Origin: an uncultured Christensenella sp.
Lineage (GTDB): Bacteria > Bacillota > Clostridia > Christensenellales > CAG-917
Length of the DNA: 64,000 nt
Reading direction: 5' to 3'
NCBI GenBank assembly: GCA_910584155.1
Contig: CAJTYG010000002.1
Span: forward strand, 1-64,000
Shown here in pieces: positions 59,589-64,000 of this stretch. The notes below the pieces were generated by a model. That model had not been told where the DNA came from, searched no databases, and saw nothing but the letters and a program-made list of their open reading frames with translations. Numbering within the stretch: position 1 is the first letter of the stretch; the number at the start of each line of letters is the position of its first letter. The position numbers and the translations under genes were made by a program.

Positions 59589-59649
59589 TTTTTCCTTACC
59601 TTACCTTTTGCTGTTTTTAATATATAAACGTATTTCCCTGTTGACAGTT

Positions 59650-60450
59650 TTATTTTGATGAGGTGGTGCCCCATCTGTTCATCTTGCTTAGCAGCTTATT
59701 ATAGAAGCTGCTGTTGCCTGCGCTGATAAATTTTGCGGTTTGCGACGATTTTGATACGGTCACGGCTTCGCCCACCTTCAATATGCCGTCGTTTCCACCG
59801 TCTATGGATACAACTGCGTCGTGTTCGCCTCCGAGCGTGATTTTTACGCAAGACGACGAGCTGACTACAAGCGGACGGGAATGCATCGAATGGGCGCATA
59901 TAGGTATTATCTCAAATGCGTCCACGTCGGGCGCAAGCACGGGACCTCCCGCAGACAGCGCATATGCCGTCGAGCCCGCAGGTGAAGAAACTATAATTCC
60001 GTCGCTGTGAAAGCTGTCCGCAAAGCTGCCGTCAACGCTTACGTCAAGCGTGATAGGACGGGTGCCCGCCGTTTTTATAACGACTTCGTTGAGTGCGTTT
60101 TGCTGTTTTGCGCCGTTTATGCTCACGTCAAGCAGCATACGGCTGACAGTATCGCCGTGTATAAGCGTATCCGCAATTTTTTTTGGATCGGCGTCCTGCT
60201 CGAACGAGGTCAAAAAGCCGAGATTGCCGAGATTGACGCCCAAAATCGCAATATTCCTGCCGCCAACCGCACGCACTGCGTCAAGCATAGTGCCGTCGCC
60301 GCCAAATACCAAAACAACGTCCGTATCGGGCGCAATCTCTCTGCGGTTTTCGCACTCGCAAACAACGTGCTCTTTTGACAGAATTTCAAGCACGTCTTTA
60401 CGTGTAGCATGCAGGCTCATATTGGGTTTTGTTATAACGGATATTTTCAT
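59650..60450 (-). CDS. nadK: NAD kinase
   Basis: NadK phosphorylates NAD to NADP. This 266-aa protein has GGDGTMLDAVR (50-60, catalytic Asp52), NLGNLGFLTSFE, NEVVI and SPAGSTAYALSAGGP (about 158-170), all family signatures. GAGGAG precedes the ATG. A TTGAAT-17-TATAAT promoter lies just upstream. tlyA, its usual immediate neighbour, is 1.4 kb away across a repeat block. Confidence 0.97.
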   Translation of the reverse strand: MKISVITKPNMSLHATRKDVLEILSKEHVVCECENRREIAPDTDVVLVFGGDGTMLDAVRAVGGRNIAILGVNLGNLGFLTSFEQDADPKKIADTLIHGDTVSRMLLDVSINGAKQQNALNEVVIKTAGTRPITLDVSVDGSFADSFHSDGIIVSSPAGSTAYALSAGGPVLAPDVDAFEIIPICAHSMHSRPLVVSSSSCVKITLGGEHDAVVSIDGGNDGILKVGEAVTVSKSSQTAKFISAGNSSFYNKLLSKMNRWGTTSSK

Positions 60451-60473
60451 AACTCCTCACAGTATGCGCACGT

Positions 60474-60502
60474 ATTATACACTATCAAAAAATTTTATTC
60501 AA
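60474..60502 (-). promoter_or_regulatory. Promoter of nadK-argR-recN
   Basis: On the minus strand TTGAAT, 17 bp, TATAAT. The -10 lies 24 bp from the nadK ATG. Confidence 0.7.
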
Positions 60503-60584
60503 GCATAAAGTGAATTTTTATTCAAAAAATGTATAAAACGTATACATTTAAATACGTGTAAAGATGTGTTCGACGGGTACTTTA

Positions 60585-60855
60585 AATTAAAATACCCCCC
60601 TCTTTCCGGTCTCGCCGGTATTTCTCCCCCACTCAAACTTAGATGCGTGCGGTAGCTCGCTCGTTCACTACATATATTTCCGTCGTTCGTGGGGGCGACA
60701 ATCGGTCTGCGCAAACAGCTGACGACGCCTCGTTATTTCACTCGTTCACGGGCATAAAAACAACACTTGCCCGTTCACTTGTACTAAGAGCGTGCTTGAC
60801 ACTCAATTTAGCGCTCGCCTTGCAAGCGCTTATCTAAGCTTCGCAACAAGCGTAT
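60585..60855 (+). repeat. Repeat D, copy 3
   Basis: It carries CCCCCCTCTTTCCGGTCTCG, TTTCTCCCCCACTCAAACTT, GTGGGGGCGACAATCGG, GCGTGCTTGACACTCAATTT and GCGCTCGCCTTGCAAGCGC. It is the closest relative of the inverted copy at 25.4 kb. Confidence 0.65.
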
Positions 60856-60861
60856 GTTATG

Positions 60862-61017
60862 TTGACAATCCCCTCACCGCTCCGCTTTCGCTTTGCGGAG
60901 CTCCCCTTACTAAGGGGAGCCATAATAGGGAATTGTAGCCATAATTACGTTTGTTATTGCTTCATACCTCATAATGACGGACGTTCTGGATTGCTTCGGC
61001 ATAGCCTCGCAATGACG
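60862..61017 (+). repeat. B-A segment, first unit of a 312-bp tandem duplication
   Basis: B is at 60862-60928 with hairpin CCGCTCCGC-n-GCGGAG, then a unique-looking stretch AATTGTAGCCATAATTACG and A at 60984-61017. The whole segment is repeated at 61174-61329 with about two or three mismatches. Confidence 0.85.
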
Positions 61018-61329
61018 GATGATAAAATCGGCACTTTTTGCACGCCAACGCTTATATATAAGCATTGTCTTTGCTTAGTTTGATTTTATCTTCACTACCG
61101 CACACGTCATCGTTTGCTATTATATCAATCTGCCGTATTAAACAAACTGTATTTCGCACGATGTCGTGTTTGGTGGACAATCTCCTCACCGCTCCGCTTG
61201 CGCTTTGCGGAGCTCCCCTTACTAAGGGGAGCCATAATAGGGAATTGTAGCCATAATTACGTTTGTTATTGCTTCATACCTCATAATGACGGACGTTCTG
61301 GATTGCTTCGGCATAGCCTCGCAATGACG
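61017..61329 (+). repeat. C copy followed by the second B-A segment
   Basis: A degenerate C (about 61017-61170) has arms GATAAAATCGGC and TTTGATTTTATC and a short interior hairpin (AACGCTTATATATAAGCATT). It is followed by B (61172-61239), the duplicated AATTGTAGCC stretch and A (61296-61329). With the preceding A at 60984 this is a fourth A-C-B composite. The right constant block of C is largely diverged here. Confidence 0.7.
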
Positions 61330-61360
61330 AATAAAATATGTAACAACTATTGTTAATTTC

Positions 61361-61391
61361 GCAAAAGTGGGAATTCACTTCCCACTTTTGC
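61361..61391. repeat. E hairpin, copy 1
   Basis: The 13-bp stem GCAAAAGTGGGAA / TTCCCACTTTTGC has loop TTCAC. The flanks ATTTC and ACC-TAT are shared with the copy at 63.84 kb. Confidence 0.8.
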
Positions 61392-61488
61392 ACCTTATAC
61401 GCACGTAGTGCACCTCACCAAACAAAAGATTATGCGGAACGATGTTTGAGTTTGCAACGACATTCCGATTTGATAGCATATAATCTTA

Positions 61489-61521
61489 GGGGTCCCCGCA
61501 AAATGCCCCTATTTTGTGGGG
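61489..61521 (+). repeat. F hairpin, copy 2
   Basis: GGGG-T then the 11-bp stem CCCCGCAAAAT / ATTTTGTGGGG with loop GCCCCT. It is outside any D unit, unlike copy 1. Confidence 0.6.
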
Positions 61522-61579
61522 TTAATTAGCGGTTAGTAACGAGCAAATCAAGTCAAGGCGAACGATTGCTTGCAATATG

Positions 61580-61636
61580 TTGACAATCCCCTCAGTCCCT
61601 GCGGTGACAGCTCCCCTTACTAAGGGCAGCCTAATA
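61580..61636 (+). repeat. Repeat B, short-hairpin copy
   Basis: The first hairpin is GTCCCTGCGGTGAC and the second is imperfect (AAGGGCAGC). A fragment of C in reverse orientation (GCAAGCTATCGAAGCC) follows at about 61640-61660. Between 61530 and 61580 another C-like piece is present. No gene is seen between nadK and 61758. Confidence 0.7.
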
Positions 61637-61721
61637 AATTGCAAGCTATCGAAGCCAAACACGCCGATTTGCGAGCATTCGGCGCAATAAACAATTAGCA
61701 ATTCGCAACTAAATTTTTATA

Positions 61722-61751
61722 TTGACATTTGTCTTGCTGATGTTATATATT
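61722..61751 (+). promoter_or_regulatory. Promoter of the 40-aa membrane peptide
   Basis: TTGACA, an 18-bp spacer and TATATT (a TATATA with a 16-bp spacer is also possible). The ATG begins 6 bp after the -10, so the mRNA would be leaderless. Confidence 0.5.
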
Positions 61752-61757
61752 CAATAT

Positions 61758-61880
61758 ATGATTACACAGTTGCTTTGCATATCCGAAATGGGCGTTAAAA
61801 TAGTCGCAGGACTGTCGGGACTTGTCGTCGGCATAGTTATTCTTGTGCTTTTTATAATACGCTCAAAAAAGAAGGGCTGA
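61758..61880 (+). CDS. Possible 40-aa single-span membrane peptide
   Basis: The peptide reads MITQLLCISEMGVKIVAG, then a strongly hydrophobic stretch LSGLVVGIVILVLF, and a basic tail IIRSKKKG. This is a one-helix membrane peptide with a positive-inside end. There is no ribosome binding site, but a consensus-like promoter directly abuts the ATG. It converges on tlyA, its stop lying 3 bp from the tlyA stop. Small peptides of this form include toxins, regulators of membrane proteins and sporulation peptides; no family is recognised. Confidence 0.45.
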   Translation: MITQLLCISEMGVKIVAGLSGLVVGIVILVLFIIRSKKKG

Positions 61881-61883
61881 CTG

Positions 61884-62591
61884 CTATTTGGCAATATACA
61901 ATAAATATTCAATATTTTTGTTTTGATACCGCACGGGCGATTCGGCGGTATTTTTTATTGTAAAGCCCTCTGATATCGCAAAGGCTTTTATGCCGTCAAG
62001 CGCACGCATACGAAGCTTCTCGCTTGTCACTATTCCGCTTTTTGTAAGCGCAGTTCTGTCAAGCTCAAACTGCGGCTTTACAAGCACGACCGCCTCTCCT
62101 CCCTGCTTCAGTATGCGATAGATTTCGGGCAAAACAAGCTTGAGCGATATAAAGCTCACGTCCGAGCAAACAAAATCTACAGGCACAAAGTCTGCCGGCA
62201 ACGCCCTTGCATTAGCACGCAGAAACCTCACTTTGCCGCTATTTAAAATACCGTCGGACAGTGCGCAGTCCGCAACGTCAACGGCTATGATTTCGGCAGC
62301 TCCGTGCCGCAATAAACAGTCTGTAAAACCGCCGTTTGAACAGCCTATATCGGCGCAAATTTTATCTTTTACGTTTAAATTGAACCTTAAAAACGCTTCC
62401 TCGAGCTTATATGCGCCCTGCGACGCATAGTTGTCGTCGGATACCTCCACTATATCGCTGGCGCATACGTCAAAAGACGGCTTTAAGATTGTTTTTCCGT
62501 TGACCGAAACAGCTCCCGTCAATACGAGATTTTCCGCATAGGTGCGGGACCGCAAATCATATTTTTCAAGCAGAAATTTGTCAAGGCGCAT
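61884..62591 (-). CDS. tlyA: TlyA-family rRNA methyltransferase
   Basis: TlyA proteins are SAM-dependent 2'-O-methyltransferases of rRNA (named hemolysins historically). This 235-aa protein has an N-terminal S4 RNA-binding domain (about 1-60, MRLDKFLLEKYDLRSRTYAE, GAVSVNGK) and an FtsJ-type methyltransferase domain with KICADIGCSNGGFTDCLLRHGA and VVLVKPQFELDR. An ATG seven codons upstream overlaps the previous gene's stop and is an alternative start. It is normally contiguous with nadK-argR-recN. Confidence 0.92.
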   Translation of the reverse strand: MRLDKFLLEKYDLRSRTYAENLVLTGAVSVNGKTILKPSFDVCASDIVEVSDDNYASQGAYKLEEAFLRFNLNVKDKICADIGCSNGGFTDCLLRHGAAEIIAVDVADCALSDGILNSGKVRFLRANARALPADFVPVDFVCSDVSFISLKLVLPEIYRILKQGGEAVVLVKPQFELDRTALTKSGIVTSEKLRMRALDGIKAFAISEGFTIKNTAESPVRYQNKNIEYLLYIAK

Positions 62592-62601
62592 AATGCGTAA
62601 A

Positions 62602-63366
62602 TCAGCCCTCATTGCCGTTTTTATCGGCAGATTTGTTTTTTTCGGCTTTCTTTTGCTTCTTTTGAGCGCTTTCCTTTTTGCGTATTTTGCGCTCGTCCTT
62701 GTTGAAAACGGATATTATACGTGCCACAAACATAACAAAATCCTTAGAATTGTTTATGGCAATGTTTTTCATAAACGCCTTGCCGCCTATCGTAAGCGCT
62801 GATACCACTGCGGAAATGATGATGGACAGCCATCTCTGCCAGCTTGCGTCAAGCGTAAGCGTAATTTTGACAACTACTGCGGCGGAGCATGCGCCCGAAA
62901 TGATGCCGAAGATATCGCCTATGACGTCGTTGCATATGCTCGACACCGTTCCGCTGTTTTTGACGAGCCACAGCGCAGTTTTTGCGCCGTACACCTTGCG
63001 TGACGCCATCGATGCGATGGGCGGTACGTCGCAGGACGTGACGGCTACACCGATAGCGTCAAAAAGTATACTTGCAAGTATCAAAAACGCAAGCAAAAGT
63101 ATGATGACGACTATCTGCTCCGCAGAGGCGGTAAGCTCGCTTAAAAAGCTGAAAAAGCCCGCTAAAACAAAGGATATTACTGCAGCCTTAAGCCACCACA
63201 AATTGCGCTTCTTTTTTGTTTTTTTGCGCTTCTGATCGCCTGTATCGGGCTGCTTTGCGTCAGCTTTATCCTCTTTTGTTTGCGCAGAAGAAACAGCCAC
63301 ACGCTCTAAGCCTGTGGTTGCTTCGTCTACACTTTTGTTTTCGTGATTGTCGTTGATAGAGTCCAA
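62602..63366 (-). CDS. Integral membrane protein, CorB/CNNM-like (tentative)
   Basis: This 254-aa protein has a charged N-terminal tail (1-60, rich in Lys/Asp), four hydrophobic segments (about 62-80, 85-108, 145-170, 178-200) and a Lys-rich C-terminus. Motifs FDAIGVAVTSCDVPPIASMASRKVYGAK and NDVIGDIFGIISGACSAAVVVK resemble proteins annotated in clostridia as Mg/Co transporter CorB-like (DUF21-type transmembrane region without CBS domains). The assignment is from memory and tentative. Its stop region overlaps the upstream start option of tlyA. Confidence 0.65.
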   Translation of the reverse strand: MDSINDNHENKSVDEATTGLERVAVSSAQTKEDKADAKQPDTGDQKRKKTKKKRNLWWLKAAVISFVLAGFFSFLSELTASAEQIVVIILLLAFLILASILFDAIGVAVTSCDVPPIASMASRKVYGAKTALWLVKNSGTVSSICNDVIGDIFGIISGACSAAVVVKITLTLDASWQRWLSIIISAVVSALTIGGKAFMKNIAINNSKDFVMFVARIISVFNKDERKIRKKESAQKKQKKAEKNKSADKNGNEG

Positions 63367-63495
63367 GTTTATCCTTTATATTGATTATTTATTACGATGT
63401 GAAACCATATATGTTGCCGTGCGATAGTAGCAAAATCAAGTCGGGGCTTAGACATTGCTTGCGATATGAGGTTTTTTACAATCCCCTTGTTTACG
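63367..63495. other. Upstream region of the CorB-like gene with a C fragment
   Basis: AGTAGCAAAATCAAGTCGGG followed by GCTTAGACATTGCTTGCGAT resembles part of a C unit in reverse. CAATCCCCTTGTTTACG looks like a truncated B beginning. No gene is visible. Confidence 0.45.
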
Positions 63496-63828
63496 TTCTG
63501 GATTGCTTCGGCGTAGCCTCGCAATGACGAGTGAGAAAATCAGCGTCTTTGGCTTTCGATTGCTCGCAGTTTTTTTGTATTCACTTTTAAAGAAAGATGT
63601 TACACATTGACTGATGATTTTATCTCTCAAACATTCCTGCAAGCAATCGGTAGCCCTGACTTGATTTTCTCACTACTACCGCACAAGCTAAAACTGCGCT
63701 ACACACTTTCCCGTAAATGGCTGTGGAATATCTCGCTCCATTTACATTCGCTTGTTTTATCTTGTTTGGTGTACAATCCCCTCAGTCTGCTACGCAGACA
63801 GCTCCCCTTACTAAGGGTAGCCATAATT
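63496..63828 (+). repeat. A-C-B composite repeat, copy 5
   Basis: A is at 63496-63529, C at about 63528-63770 and B at 63771-63828. It has the long C interior with CGATTGCTCGCAG and CTGCAAGCAATCGG arms, and a change in the end arms matched on both sides: GTGAGAAAATC on the left and GATTTTCTCAC on the right, against GCGAGAAAATC/GATTTTCTCGC elsewhere. Confidence 0.8.
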
Positions 63829-63840
63829 TGATTATATTTC

Positions 63841-64000
63841 GCAAAAGTGGGAATTCACTTCCCGCTTTTGCACCCTATGTCGCATACTGCGACAGGCGTT
63901 TGCGCTTACAGCAAAACTCGCATTTATGCGATTTTGCGTACCGAGCATAGCGAGGTGTAACATTCGGCGCAAATAATAACGCCGATTTTTTTGCTAAGGT
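63841..64000. repeat. E hairpin copy 2 and further small hairpins at the window edge
   Basis: E is at 63841-63871, with one A-to-G change on the right arm that still allows a G-U pair. Then come GTCGCATACTGCGAC and CAAAACTCGCATTTATGCGA hairpins, and ACATTCGGCGCAA, a motif also found near 5394 and 61677. No gene start is visible before the edge. Confidence 0.65.

Overview
The window looks like a chromosomal segment of an uncultured spore-forming Firmicute, probably a Clostridia/Christensenellales-type gut bacterium. Supporting evidence is the spore genes (spoVAC-spoVAD-spoVAE, yunB), the Firmicutes-style housekeeping operons, a moderate-GC genome with TATAAT-type promoters and GGAGG ribosome binding sites, and very many short palindromic repeats between genes. 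The lineage is inferred; no 16S gene is present. I see no tRNA, rRNA, transposase, phage gene or CRISPR array.

Layout. 0.4-4 kb: a lipoprotein gene and three tandem Sel1-repeat genes. 4.1-5 kb: a paired Fur-box-like element and a short-chain dehydrogenase. 5.4-7.8 kb: spoVAC-D-E, preceded by a decayed copy of the start of spoVAC. 8.2-14.4 kb: yunB, rarA, a two-gene ABC exporter, ruvX and a DUF1292 gene. 14.6-25.4 kb: rpsB-tsf-pyrH, then frr-uppS-cdsA-dxr-rseP-ispG and a polymerase-less PolC-like exonuclease. 26.4-35.4 kb: rimP-nusA-rnpM-ylxQ-infB-rbfA-nrnA-truB-ribF-nfo. At 35.4-35.6 kb the coding strand switches and nearly everything to the right is on the minus strand: ynbB-type lyase, miaA, mutL, mutS and miaB (35.6-43.8 kb); a plus-strand class A PBP; thiI, a cysteine desulfurase, a small membrane protein, mutS2, pheT and pheS (46-54.6 kb); an unknown membrane-anchored protein whose 3' end is triplicated (54.7-56.4 kb); rnpB (plus strand); recN, argR, nadK; then tlyA and a CorB-like membrane protein.

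How the genes work together. The centre is a compact translation and envelope core: S2, EF-Ts, UMP kinase, ribosome recycling factor, undecaprenyl-PP synthesis, CDP-diacylglycerol synthesis, two MEP-pathway isoprenoid steps, the site-2 protease, and the NusA/IF2/RbfA/RimP/TruB ribosome-maturation set. The right arm combines mismatch repair (MutS, MutL, MutS2, RecN) with tRNA modification (MiaA, MiaB, ThiI plus its sulfur donor) and Phe-tRNA synthetase.

Repeats. I use these labels. A: about 33 bp, GGATTGCTTCGGC-n-CCTCGCAATGACG. B: about 57 bp, starting CAATCCCCTCA, with two stem-loops and ending GGGGAGCCATAATG. C: 150-270 bp, flanked by inverted GAGAAAATC/GATTTTCTC ends with a variable interior. 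D: about 260-390 bp, bearing TCTTTCCGGTCTCGCCGG and GTGGGGGCGACAATCGG. E: 31-bp hairpin. F: 33-bp hairpin with covarying stem. They sit only at operon boundaries, often in the order A-C-B, and split otherwise conserved gene orders (pyrH|frr, exonuclease|rimP, tlyA|nadK). A second theme is partial duplication of gene ends (spoVAC 5', permease 5', rnpB 3', the 455-aa gene 3', the 179-aa gene 3'). The most unusual items are the 3'-cassette triplication, the paired Fur-box element, the polC-locus exonuclease, the covarying F hairpin, the 45-bp array upstream of rnpB, and two probable leaderless genes.
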